25,232 bases of DNA, taken from the IMG/VR virus record IMGVR_UViG_3300008110_001817, positions 1-25,232 of that record; one strand, written 5' to 3'. A model generated the notes under the pieces. That model was not told the origin of the DNA and did not search any database. It worked only from the letters and a program-made list of their open reading frames with translations. This stretch comes from a virus. Numbering within the stretch: position 1 is the stretch's first letter; each line of letters starts with the position of its first letter. Made by a program: the position numbers and the translations under genes. Shown piece by piece: positions 11,472-18,913 of the stretch.

Positions 11472-11621
11472 TTATTCATCTTCATCCTCAATTTCATCGA
11501 TATCGACAATCATTTCACAACAAAATGGGCAATAATGTGGTGCATCTTCTACGGCTTCTTCGTTATACTTGACCGTAAATTCAGAACCACAATTATCGCA
11601 ACTATGATGCAAGGATGCCAT
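11472..11621 (-). CDS. Small zinc-ribbon protein (49 aa)
   Basis: The ATG at 11621 overlaps the stop of the nuclease gene as TAATG. The peptide MASLHHSCDNCGSEFTVKYN, then HYCPFCCEMI, has two CxxC pairs that form a zinc ribbon. A strongly acidic tail ends DEIEDEDE. The fold suggests binding to nucleic acid or to RNA polymerase, but the acidic tail could also mimic DNA. It is similar to small zinc-ribbon proteins in other T4-like phages. Confidence 0.7.
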   Translation of the reverse strand: MASLHHSCDNCGSEFTVKYNEEAVEDAPHYCPFCCEMIVDIDEIEDEDE

Positions 11622-12055
11622 TAGTTACACCATGATTGTTTCGCATCGCCATAGTATTCTCTGGCGAATCCGTTTTGAATCAATAAAGTTCTAAGCGATT
11701 GACCATCTAAAACGATATCGCCCAATACACGACCGCCGAATTTATCCCAGCCGTAAAGCGTAACCTGACGCTTAAGGGACTTTGCGACTGCGTTTTTTGT
11801 AAATTCAGAAGCGGCTTTTCCTCTTGCATCTTCTGAAGGACATTGTGCTCTGTGTCCTTTTTCTGGCGTATCGACTCCATAAACTCTGACGGCAAGTTCA
11901 GGTTTAAGTGGTGCAGGTAAAAAGGGTGCCGCTATGACAACAGTATCACCGTCATTTACTCTGACGACCTGTGCATCATAGGTTACTCCTTGTGGTGCTT
12001 TTTGTGCGAACACTATCGTAGGCACAAGCATTAAAATTAGTAATAGTTTTTTCAT
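11621..12055 (-). CDS. Secreted staphylococcal-nuclease-like protein (144 aa)
   Basis: A clean signal peptide (MKKLLLILMLVPTIVFAQ) is followed by an SNase/TNase domain: VNDGDTVVI, VRVYGVDTPEKG (the Arg, Asp and Glu positions of the catalytic site) and GWDKFGGRVLGDI. The protein probably degrades DNA or RNA in the periplasm. The ATG at 12055 is chosen because the signal peptide starts there; a longer frame from 12100 would overlap the carrier gene. A secreted nuclease in a phage could help exclude competing phage DNA or recycle nucleotides, but that is inference. Confidence 0.88.
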   Translation of the reverse strand: MKKLLLILMLVPTIVFAQKAPQGVTYDAQVVRVNDGDTVVIAAPFLPAPLKPELAVRVYGVDTPEKGHRAQCPSEDARGKAASEFTKNAVAKSLKRQVTLYGWDKFGGRVLGDIVLDGQSLRTLLIQNGFAREYYGDAKQSWCN

Positions 12056-12069
12056 TTTGTGTCTCTCTT

Positions 12070-12399
12070 TTATATTGCAAATGATGAACCGCAACCACAC
12101 TTGTTAGTTGCATTTGGATTTTCAATTACAAAGTTTGAACCCATTAATTCTGTTTTATATTTGATTGTTGCACCTTGTAAATATTGCATACTCATTGCAT
12201 CAACCAATACTTGAATCTTCTCATTAATGGAAAATTCAAAGTCATCTTCGTTCTTTTCCCAATCCCATGTGAATCCATATGAAAAACCAGAACAACCGCC
12301 ACCTTGAACAAAGATTCTTAATCCTTTAATGTTCGGATCATTCTCGTCTATGTATAAGTCAGTTATTTTATCTTTAGCAGACTCATCTAATGTTATCAT
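12070..12399 (-). CDS. A-type iron-sulfur carrier (IscA/ErpA/HesB family, 109 aa)
   Basis: The three conserved cysteines are present: C36 in VQGGGCSGFSYGF and C101/C103 in NKCGCGSSFAI at the C-terminus. The length is normal for the family. These proteins deliver Fe-S clusters or iron to target enzymes. The ATG follows the desaturase stop directly (TAAATG), and the operon also holds nrdB and the desaturase, both di-iron enzymes. That suggests it supports iron cofactor supply during infection. Whether it resembles IscA or ErpA more closely cannot be told from the sequence. Confidence 0.92.
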   Translation of the reverse strand: MITLDESAKDKITDLYIDENDPNIKGLRIFVQGGGCSGFSYGFTWDWEKNEDDFEFSINEKIQVLVDAMSMQYLQGATIKYKTELMGSNFVIENPNATNKCGCGSSFAI

Positions 12400-13095
12400 T
12401 TAATTCGCTAATTTAAAGAACTTGAATATGTTGTACCACATCCAACCTATATCAAACTCCCACCATTTATTACTTAACTTAGGACTTGCAGGTGAATTGT
12501 GATGATTATTATGTAGTTCTTCGCCACCGATAATAATACCGATAGGGAGAATATTAGTGGATTTATCTTTTGTATTCCAATTTCGATAACCGATGCAATG
12601 ACCTACGCCATTGATAACACCTGCTGCCCAAAAAGGAATCCAAGCCATCTGAATCAACCAGATAACTATACCCCAACCATTAAACATTAATGTATTGAAT
12701 ATCAGTAATAAAGTAAAACCGACTTTACTATATTTACTGTAAACATTATTTTCGACCCAATCATCAGGTGTGCCTACGCCGTAGATTTTAACCATCTGTT
12801 TATCTTCGGCTGATTTTGCATATAACTTTGCACCACCATATAACATTTTCAAAAGACCTTCGTTATGTGGTGAGTGTGGGTCACCTACTTTATCTGTATT
12901 GGCGTGGTGTTTACGATGAACTGCAACCCATTCTTTTGTGACCATGCCAGTTGTTAACCACAACCAGAAACGCATGAAGTGACCTAATACAGGAGAAAAC
13001 TCAATACCTCGATGTGCTTGTCCTCTATGCAAAAACAGCGTCACACAAATAATTGTAATGTGTGTGCATACAAGCAGGTAGATTAGTTCTATCAA
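12400..13095 (-). CDS. Acyl-lipid or acyl-CoA fatty acid desaturase (231 aa)
   Basis: All three histidine boxes of membrane di-iron desaturases are visible: HRGQAHRG (residues 23-30), HRKHHANTD (60-68) and ELHNNHH (193-199), along with NGVGH at 162-166. Hydrophobic segments between them fit four transmembrane helices. It introduces a double bond into fatty acyl chains in the membrane, most like delta-9 type enzymes. It is shorter than typical host enzymes of about 300 residues. The start is TTG at 13095, overlapping the nrdB stop as TTGA. It is an auxiliary metabolic gene; a likely aim is to change membrane fluidity. Confidence 0.93.
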   Translation of the reverse strand: MIELIYLLVCTHITIICVTLFLHRGQAHRGIEFSPVLGHFMRFWLWLTTGMVTKEWVAVHRKHHANTDKVGDPHSPHNEGLLKMLYGGAKLYAKSAEDKQMVKIYGVGTPDDWVENNVYSKYSKVGFTLLLIFNTLMFNGWGIVIWLIQMAWIPFWAAGVINGVGHCIGYRNWNTKDKSTNILPIGIIIGGEELHNNHHNSPASPKLSNKWWEFDIGWMWYNIFKFFKLAN

Positions 13096-14081
13096 GCGGC
13101 TTTACCCCACACATCATCCCAATTTCCTGACAAGGCACCCTTGGCATAATCGGTCACTCGGTTCTCAAAGAAGTTACCATGCACAGGTGAGTTGACCATT
13201 TCTTCAACCCATGGCAATGGATTCTTTTTAACCTTAAAGATACCTTTGAGACCAAGACTAATCAATCTGCGGTCTGCAATATATCGGATATACTTTTTAA
13301 CATCTTCACTACTTAGGCGTTGCATGTCGCCCATTTGAAATGCGAGGTCGATAAACTTATCTTCTAATGTAACCATTCTTTCAGCAATAGTATATAATTC
13401 ACCTTTGAGTTCATCGTTCCAAATTTCTTTGTTTTCTTCAATGTAAGTTCTAAACAATTTAATCATGGATTCAGTATGCATGGTTTCATCAACGATTGAC
13501 CATGTAACGATTTGACCCATGCCTTTCATTGTGCCGTTGCGAGGGAAGTTCAACAACATGATGAATGATGAGAACAATTGCATACCCTCAGTAAATGCGG
13601 AGAATACTGCAATGTGTTTTGCGGTGTTTTGTTTCGTAGAGTTTTGGCCTGCAATGTCTATCACATAATCGTGTTTCTGTCTCATCGCATCATATTCTAA
13701 GAATTGATTATACATGGTATCTGGTAGACCCAATGTTTCAATAAGGTGTGAATATGCGGCAATATGCAATGCTTCACGAGCTGCAAAACCTAACAACATC
13801 ATTCTTACTTCTGGTTGTGGAAAATATGGTAGATAGTTTTTTACATAACCACCTGCAACATCCACATCACCTTGTGTAAAAAATCTAAAGATGTGTGTGA
13901 GAAATTGTTTCTCACTTGCAGTTAATCTATTCTTCCAATCTTTTACATCTTCGAGCATCGGTACTTCGGTGTGAAGCCAATGAATTTGTTCGTGTTTTAG
14001 CCACGCCTCGTATGCCCATGGATAATAGAAAGGTTTAAAACTCTGTCTTTCATCCATTAAATCGTGTTTCTTCTTTACCAT
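13092..14081 (-). CDS. nrdB: Ribonucleotide reductase class I beta subunit (329 aa)
   Basis: The ligands of the di-iron tyrosyl-radical site are all present: an Asp in TQGDVDVAGGY (72 or 74), E103, H106 and Y110 in AAREALHIAAYSHL, E165 in FTEGMQLF, and E199 and H202 in VDETMHTE. Y110 aligns with the radical tyrosine of class Ia enzymes. It works with NrdA to make deoxyribonucleotides for phage DNA synthesis. The SD (GAAGGA) lies within the codons for the displaced nrdA tail. The stop overlaps the desaturase start. Confidence 0.95.
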   Translation of the reverse strand: MVKKKHDLMDERQSFKPFYYPWAYEAWLKHEQIHWLHTEVPMLEDVKDWKNRLTASEKQFLTHIFRFFTQGDVDVAGGYVKNYLPYFPQPEVRMMLLGFAAREALHIAAYSHLIETLGLPDTMYNQFLEYDAMRQKHDYVIDIAGQNSTKQNTAKHIAVFSAFTEGMQLFSSFIMLLNFPRNGTMKGMGQIVTWSIVDETMHTESMIKLFRTYIEENKEIWNDELKGELYTIAERMVTLEDKFIDLAFQMGDMQRLSSEDVKKYIRYIADRRLISLGLKGIFKVKKNPLPWVEEMVNSPVHGNFFENRVTDYAKGALSGNWDDVWGKAA

Positions 14082-15787
14082 TTATTATCCTTCGCATGCC
14101 AGGCATACTTCTTCAGATGCCAATTGTTTAGTCCTTGTTTCCATGCCTGATAATGAACTGCATGTAAATATTTCACATTGGTGTCAGGCCTGAAAAACAA
14201 GTTGATGCTTTGCGCCTGGTCAATGAAACTTTGTCTGTTAGCTGCATGGTCAACAATCCATCTTTGGTCAATTTCCATAGAGGTTTTATACACATCTTTT
14301 GACCATTCATCCAAAAAGTCGAGATGTTGGATTGACCCATCGTTTGCAATGATTGAGGACCAAATCTCATTGTAGTCGAGTTTAGTGTCTGCATCACATT
14401 TCTCCTTGATAATCTTATCGAGGTATTTGTTTTTGTTTAAATGTGAACCACTCAGAGTATCTTGTCTGTATGCGTTAGCTCTAAAAGGCTCAACAGAAGG
14501 AGAGGTATTCCCCATGAGAATGGAAGAAGAAGCATTGGGTGCCACAGCCATAACATGTGCAAACCTACGACCAGTACCAACACAATCAGGTGCTTCGCCT
14601 CTTTCACTACCCAATTTAAGATTTGCGGCATCTAGTCCCTCCCTAATGTGTTTGAACATTTTAATATTCGCACCAGTTGCCATTGGTGATTCCCATGCAA
14701 GGTTGTTCTTTTGTAGATATGCATGAAATCCTAACGCACCAATTCCAATACTGCGTTCACGACTGGCTGAGTAAATGGCACGCTTAACGGCGGAAGGTGC
14801 ATTATCAATAAAATACTGAAGAACATTATCAAGCATTTCTGCAACATCAGCAAGGAAAAGAGGATTGTTTTTCCACTCATCGAAATACTCCAAATTCAAA
14901 GATGATAGACAACAAACTGCCGTTCTTTTTTTATCTGTTGGTAGAATAATTTCACTACACAAATTAGATTGTTTAATTGATAGACCTAATTTCTTTTGAA
15001 ACTCTGGCATCAATCGATTACTTGTATCAATGAAATGCAAATATGGTTCACCTGTTTGCATACGAATTTCTAAAACTCGTTGCCATAATTCTTTTGCAGA
15101 TACAACCTCTCTTACTTCACCACTATGCGGGTCTTTGAGTTCCCATGAATCATCTGCACTTGGGTCTAACATACACTTTTCAATGATATGCATGAAGTCA
15201 TCGGTGATGTTAATGCCATGGTGTAAATTTTGGCAACGCATGTTTTGGTCGCCAGTTGGTTTTCTCATCTCCAAAAATATAAGAATGTCTGGATGACTGA
15301 TATCAAGATAAGCAGCGTAACTACCCCGTCTAGTGCGTCCTTGGCGATAAGCAAGAGAAGAAGCGTCATAAGTCCTAAGATGAGGCATAACGCCGACACT
15401 TTTATCATCAGCACTACGAATACCAATACCGATTCCAACCCCACCACCTAGCATTGAGAGCCAGTTAACTTCCGCCAAACAGTCAACGAGACCTTCCGCA
15501 GAATCATCCAAATACGGAAGAAAACATGAAATAGGAAGACCACGCTTAGACCTACCAAAAGATAAAATGGGAGTAGAATAAGAAAGCCAATGTCGAGAGC
15601 TATACTCATATAACCTCTGCGAGTGTTCACTAGACGACCCAAAATGTTTAGAGACATATGCAAACCTTTCTTGCGGAGAAATTTCATCTTCTCGCATGTA
15701 ACTTTCTTTTAATCTTTTGATTCCTAGTTCATCGAACAAATTATCCCGAGAATAGTCAACCGTGATGCCATGAATTATATCAGACAT
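14075..15787 (-). CDS. nrdA: Ribonucleotide reductase class I alpha subunit, C-terminus disrupted (570 aa)
   Basis: Active-site residues are recognisable: C88 in GLPISCFL, N275-C277-E279 in KQSNLCSEIILP, and C292/C293 in TAVCCLSSLN. NTSPSVEPF is also present. There is no ATP-cone at the N-terminus, and the protein is shorter than the roughly 760 residues of the E. coli enzyme. The family normally ends with a GxKTLYY stretch and a mobile CxxC tail. Here AWKQGL is followed by NNWHLKKYAWHAKDNKW: no YY and no cysteines. The expected tail appears in the -1 frame at 14132-14085. As read, the protein would lack the radical-transfer tyrosines and the re-reducing cysteines and should be inactive. SD TTGGAG precedes the ATG. 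Confidence 0.92.
   Translation of the reverse strand: MSDIIHGITVDYSRDNLFDELGIKRLKESYMREDEISPQERFAYVSKHFGSSSEHSQRLYEYSSRHWLSYSTPILSFGRSKRGLPISCFLPYLDDSAEGLVDCLAEVNWLSMLGGGVGIGIGIRSADDKSVGVMPHLRTYDASSLAYRQGRTRRGSYAAYLDISHPDILIFLEMRKPTGDQNMRCQNLHHGINITDDFMHIIEKCMLDPSADDSWELKDPHSGEVREVVSAKELWQRVLEIRMQTGEPYLHFIDTSNRLMPEFQKKLGLSIKQSNLCSEIILPTDKKRTAVCCLSSLNLEYFDEWKNNPLFLADVAEMLDNVLQYFIDNAPSAVKRAIYSASRERSIGIGALGFHAYLQKNNLAWESPMATGANIKMFKHIREGLDAANLKLGSERGEAPDCVGTGRRFAHVMAVAPNASSSILMGNTSPSVEPFRANAYRQDTLSGSHLNKNKYLDKIIKEKCDADTKLDYNEIWSSIIANDGSIQHLDFLDEWSKDVYKTSMEIDQRWIVDHAANRQSFIDQAQSINLFFRPDTNVKYLHAVHYQAWKQGLNNWHLKKYAWHAKDNKW
14085..14132 (-). other. Displaced NrdA C-terminal redox tail in the -1 frame
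   Basis: In the -1 frame relative to nrdA the sequence reads TKQLASEEVCLACEG and then two tandem stops, TAA TAA, directly before the nrdB ATG. CLACEG is the CxxC-type tail that ends phage NrdA proteins. This strongly suggests that nrdA originally ended here and that a deletion plus frame change lies just upstream, near 14130-14140. Confidence 0.75.
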
Positions 15788-15808
15788 GTATAATGCTCCA
15801 AATTGTTA

Positions 15809-16480
15809 TTATTGTTTTTCTACAAACTCTTTCGCCATCGGAAATACTTTGGCGATTACTTCAGCACATTTCTGTGCGATTTGCATGTGTTCTTTCTGTG
15901 TGCCGTTTGCCGAACGGAGTTGTATGTAGTGAATCCAACTACGCAAAGTTCCATTCATATACAAACGAGAGACAGTATTGCCTTCGGGCAGAACAGCCCT
16001 GGCCTGCTCTTTTGCGATACCCTTTGCAACTGCCCATTCATAAACTTCTAGTGCGTGTGCAATGAGTTCCTTTTGTTTCATTCTCCATTCATCACCAATT
16101 AAAGCCTGTCCCAAAGTACCATCCAATGCAATACTGTTTTGTCTATTTTTTGGGTCTTGTAGTCTGGCTTCTCTGAGAACAAAGGATAAATCTTTGGTTG
16201 GGTCTGCGTATCGTTGTGAAAATTCTTGGAAAGAAAAACTACGATGGCGCAACATTTGTCTGGCTATATCCCTTGTGGTTTCAATTTCTAAACACATGTT
16301 CACCATTTCAAGTGGAGACCAGTGCTGATTCTTAATGAGATAACGAATTAACTTCTCGCTTGTTTCTTTATTTGACTGATTACCTGGGTTTGATACCCTT
16401 GCACAAAACGCCACTAACTCTGTGGTGTTCTCCGCAAAATAACTCTCAGGTTGCGAATAACTAATCAATTCTACTTTCAT
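15809..16480 (-). CDS. thyX: Flavin-dependent thymidylate synthase ThyX (223 aa)
   Basis: The signature RHRSFSFQEFSQRY is at residues 78-91, matching the ThyX motif RHR..S.N..S.R(Y) with Gln in place of the usual Asn. The length is normal. It converts dUMP to dTMP using FAD, NADPH and methylene-tetrahydrofolate, and supplies thymidylate for phage DNA. It starts one base after the primase stop and lies upstream of nrdA, so the operon provides replication priming and nucleotide supply together. Confidence 0.95.
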   Translation of the reverse strand: MKVELISYSQPESYFAENTTELVAFCARVSNPGNQSNKETSEKLIRYLIKNQHWSPLEMVNMCLEIETTRDIARQMLRHRSFSFQEFSQRYADPTKDLSFVLREARLQDPKNRQNSIALDGTLGQALIGDEWRMKQKELIAHALEVYEWAVAKGIAKEQARAVLPEGNTVSRLYMNGTLRSWIHYIQLRSANGTQKEHMQIAQKCAEVIAKVFPMAKEFVEKQ

Positions 16481-16481
16481 A

Positions 16482-17513
16482 TTATACTTTCTTCCACATG
16501 TTAAACTTCAACTGCGCTTCAATGCCTTTGAATGTGTTACTACTTATAATTTCTTCTACCTCATCCTGAGACTTTCCGGATAAAATAATTTCATTTATAT
16601 CTTTACCTTGAATCGTGTTTGGCCATATTACTACATCATACTTCAACCCGATTGCATTTTGCATCATCTTTACAATTTCTTTGTTGCGAGGTTCGTTATC
16701 AAAGATTAAAACTATTTTATCTGATGAAATTTCGTCTGCACAAAGAACCAAGTTTGCATCGCCAGAGGCAATACAGTTTTTGATGAATAATGAATCAAGT
16801 GGACCTTCTACGATTCTAACTGGTTGATTTAAGTCAACCCTGTCCATACCATAAATTAATTTCTTTTGACTATCATTTGTGCGAATAGTAACATAACGGA
16901 GTGTTTTGTCACCAGTTTCTAATGCACGACCTGATACTGCAATTAACTCATTATACTCATCATAAAATGGAATTACAAGCCTTGCATCATCAACTATTTG
17001 CTTGCCATGATTTGGTACGATTGTCGTTACAAATTGATTATAATGCTTTGTAAACATCAATTTGTCGTGAAATTTTAAGGGTATGCTTCTCTTTGTCGCA
17101 TATTCTAAACAAAAATGTCCACTTGGCAACTTGTTGAGCCATTCGCCGTGTTCGAACACCTTTTGTTTGTCGAGTTTATCAAACCGTGGCGGTTGTATGT
17201 TGAGGATTGTGTTCGCACTATGGGAGTTATTGGTTTCACCTGATTTGTATTTTTCGAGAACGAATTCTCTATGTAGGGATTCGTCCACGGCTTTAATGAA
17301 GTTACCAACACCGATACTTACTCCACAGTTATGGCAACGATAGAATAGATTGTTGCCTTTGGGAAAAACATAACCTCTCGCCTTTGTTTTGTTCTTTTGA
17401 GAATCGCCACAAATAGGGCAAGAGAAATTCCATAGGTAATCTTTCTTCTGCTTAAAATTACGCAAGCGAGAAGAAAGTAACCTTACATACTTAGATTCTA
17501 CGGGCAATGACAT
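16482..17513 (-). CDS. DNA primase, T4 gp61-like (343 aa)
   Basis: An N-terminal zinc site has CPIC (32-35) and CHNC (60-63). The catalytic Toprim region follows with IVEGPLDSLF (234-243, metal-binding Glu) and KIVLIFDNEPRNKE (266-279, acidic pair). This matches T4 gp61 in size and order. It makes RNA primers for lagging-strand synthesis with the replicative helicase, which is not in this window. A promoter lies at 17583-17612, with a hairpin leader between it and the start. Confidence 0.9.
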   Translation of the reverse strand: MSLPVESKYVRLLSSRLRNFKQKKDYLWNFSCPICGDSQKNKTKARGYVFPKGNNLFYRCHNCGVSIGVGNFIKAVDESLHREFVLEKYKSGETNNSHSANTILNIQPPRFDKLDKQKVFEHGEWLNKLPSGHFCLEYATKRSIPLKFHDKLMFTKHYNQFVTTIVPNHGKQIVDDARLVIPFYDEYNELIAVSGRALETGDKTLRYVTIRTNDSQKKLIYGMDRVDLNQPVRIVEGPLDSLFIKNCIASGDANLVLCADEISSDKIVLIFDNEPRNKEIVKMMQNAIGLKYDVVIWPNTIQGKDINEIILSGKSQDEVEEIISSNTFKGIEAQLKFNMWKKV

Positions 17514-17527
17514 ATAAACTCACATTA

Positions 17528-17536
17528 ACATAAATA
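17528..17536 (+). promoter_or_regulatory. Late-type promoter motif on the plus strand
   Basis: ACATAAATAGG lies 70 bases upstream of the HNH homing gene and has the same orientation. It is the third copy of the nonamer seen at 9372-9380 and 22466-22474. If used, it would place the homing endonuclease under late control, with a leader that runs through the primase promoter. Confidence 0.45.
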
Positions 17537-17539
17537 GGT

Positions 17540-17570
17540 GTAGGTCGCCGAATTGGGAGTTCGCACCTAC
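17540..17570 (-). repeat. Hairpin in the primase leader
   Basis: GTAGGT (17570-17565, minus) pairs with ACCTAC (17545-17540), and CGAA pairs with TTCG inside. It lies between the promoter at 17583-17612 and the primase start at 17513. There is no U-tract, so it is a 5'-UTR structure rather than a terminator. It could also form in a plus-strand transcript. Confidence 0.5.
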
Positions 17571-17582
17571 TCTATGTCTAAC

Positions 17583-17612
17583 ATTCTAACACGGAGACAC
17601 AGCTAATGTCAA
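17583..17612 (-). promoter_or_regulatory. Sigma70-type promoter for the primase operon
   Basis: TTGACA (17612-17607), an 18-base spacer and TAGAAT (17588-17583) on the minus strand match 11 of 12 consensus bases. The predicted +1 is about 17576. The -35 overlaps the ATG and second codon of the plus-strand HNH gene, so expression of the two may interfere. Confidence 0.65.
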
Positions 17613-18040
17613 CAAAAACGCTTCATAAACATCATATTGTACCGAAATACATGGGCGGTACTGATGAACCATCTAATTTAGTAAAACTCACCATCGAAGA
17701 ACATGCAGATGCCCATAAGATTTTATGGGAAAAATATGGCAATTGGCAAGATTATTTAGCATGGCAAGGCTTATTAAAGAGAATCGACAAAGAAGAATTA
17801 CTTAGACTTAAATCTCATTATTCGAATATTGGTAAAATCAAATCACCTGAACATAGACAAAAACTTAGTGAGTCTTTAAAAGGTTTTAAACATTCAGACG
17901 AAACAAAAAAGAAAATGTCTGAATCTGGAAAAGGCAATCAAAACAGAAAAGGTAAACCTATGTCAGATGAGCTTAGAAAATTATACTCTCAAAGACTAAC
18001 AGGTGTCAAGCGAGGACCTTACAAAAAACGAGTTATTTAA
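17606..18040 (+). CDS. HNH homing endonuclease with NUMOD3-like repeats (144 aa)
   Basis: This is the only plus-strand gene. The nuclease core is HKHHIVPKYMGGTDEPSN (residues 7-24, H9/H10 and N24), then LVKLTIEEHADAH with H33 and H37. The C-terminal half has repeated basic NUMOD3-like segments (SPEHRQKLSESLKGFKHSDE, GNQNRKGKPMSDELRK), which bind DNA. The fold and size match free-standing homing endonucleases. It converges with the coiled-coil gene and overlaps it by eight bases. It probably spreads between phages by cutting near the primase promoter. Confidence 0.9.
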   Translation: MSTKTLHKHHIVPKYMGGTDEPSNLVKLTIEEHADAHKILWEKYGNWQDYLAWQGLLKRIDKEELLRLKSHYSNIGKIKSPEHRQKLSESLKGFKHSDETKKKMSESGKGNQNRKGKPMSDELRKLYSQRLTGVKRGPYKKRVI

Positions 18041-18470
18041 AAAGTGTACCGAGTACCGTCAAGTCAACATGCCCGATTACCCAACCCAATGCGATTGCCG
18101 CACCGAGAATCATCCACTTGTATTTTTCAATTTCAGATAACATTTCAGGCAATCTGTTCTTGTCTTGTTGTTTGTGGTTGATTAGGTCGTTTCGAAGTGC
18201 ATCGATCCTAGCTGAAATGTGCCTTTCAACTTGGTCAATTCTATCGTGCAAATCTCTGATATCATCTTTCAAATCGGTTTCTACTTTCTCATGTTGTTCG
18301 TGTCTCTGTTCATGCAAAGTAATCATTTGCATGATGTTCACATTTAACTCCTGAATCTTTGCAATCGATTCAGAAAGTTTTTCACAAAGTCGGTCAGTCT
18401 GTTCAACATCTTTGCCGAGCAGACCGACCTTCAGTTCCAATTCGTGAAGTTTTTGTTCTTCAGGATACAT
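18033..18470 (-). CDS. Coiled-coil protein with C-terminal membrane anchor (145 aa)
   Basis: The body is a long coiled coil (HELELKVGLLGKDVEQTDRL, later HEQHEKVETDLKDDIRDLHD). The C-terminus has one transmembrane helix, WMILGAAIALGWVIGHVDL. The arrangement suggests a tail-anchored membrane protein, as in some phage lysis-cassette or holin-accessory proteins. It lies next to the exported peptide and holin-like genes, so a lysis role is plausible. The ATG at 18470 follows a TTG that is less likely. Its 3' end overlaps the plus-strand HNH gene. Confidence 0.7.
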   Translation of the reverse strand: MYPEEQKLHELELKVGLLGKDVEQTDRLCEKLSESIAKIQELNVNIMQMITLHEQRHEQHEKVETDLKDDIRDLHDRIDQVERHISARIDALRNDLINHKQQDKNRLPEMLSEIEKYKWMILGAAIALGWVIGHVDLTVLGTLFK

Positions 18471-18473
18471 CAA

Positions 18474-18680
18474 TTATTTCTTTTTCTCTGGTACAGGAGT
18501 GCCTTCTAACTTCTTATGCACTTTAATTTTTTTACATTCTTGCACAGGTTTGCCATCTTTACCTTTGATAACTTTACCTGCTTTATCCACTTTATCATTA
18601 CAAACTTCTTTCATTTCGCCACCGGCAAAGGATGATACTGCAAAAAGTGAAAGAATAGAGGCGATAATTAGATTTTTCAT
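18474..18680 (-). CDS. Small exported protein with signal peptide (68 aa)
   Basis: A signal peptide (MKNLIIASILSLFAVSSFAG) is followed by a short, very basic mature part with two Cys (EVCNDKVDKAGK, QECKKIKVHKKL). The two cysteines could form a disulphide in the periplasm. It lies between the holin-like gene and the coiled-coil gene. A lysis accessory role is possible; otherwise the function is unknown. Confidence 0.65.
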   Translation of the reverse strand: MKNLIIASILSLFAVSSFAGGEMKEVCNDKVDKAGKVIKGKDGKPVQECKKIKVHKKLEGTPVPEKKK

Positions 18681-18913
18681 TGTTCGGTTTCCTTTTTATC
18701 TTTTTTAGCAAATTTTTCTGATGCCGTAAATCCAAGTCCGGCGACTACAATATACATCATCGCTTCATATACATTTGGGTCAACTTTGTAATCCCAAACT
18801 AAATCACCGATGAATCCTGCGGCACACAATATAAATGCAGCAATGGTGACGGCTCGCTTACTGCTAATGCCGTCATCGGTGCCATCAGTAAATAATGTGT
18901 GTAGTAATTTCAT
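18677..18913 (-). CDS. Holin-like membrane protein (78 aa)
   Basis: Two hydrophobic segments (KRAVTIAAFILCAAGFIGDL and YEAMMYIVVAGLGFTASEKF) are separated by a short polar loop, with a charged C-terminal tail, KKDKKETEQ. This fits a small two-helix holin. The start forms a TAATG overlap with the endolysin stop, the classic endolysin-holin pairing in reverse order. Holins release the endolysin through the inner membrane. Not proven by motif. Confidence 0.6.
   Translation of the reverse strand: MKLLHTLFTDGTDDGISSKRAVTIAAFILCAAGFIGDLVWDYKVDPNVYEAMMYIVVAGLGFTASEKFAKKDKKETEQ

Noticed and set aside
12056-12100. Extended start of the secreted nuclease
   Set aside because: The signal peptide begins at the ATG at 12055; the extension overlaps the Fe-S carrier gene and would bury the signal.
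14100-14140. Programmed -1 frameshift as the whole explanation of the NrdA tail
   Set aside because: A CTA AAC AAT context exists, but there is no proper X XXY YYZ heptamer. The tyrosine pair would still be missing after the shift, so a deletion is needed as well.
14385-14726. Plus-strand 113-codon ORF opposite nrdA
   Set aside because: It lies over strongly conserved NrdA sequence; shadow frame.
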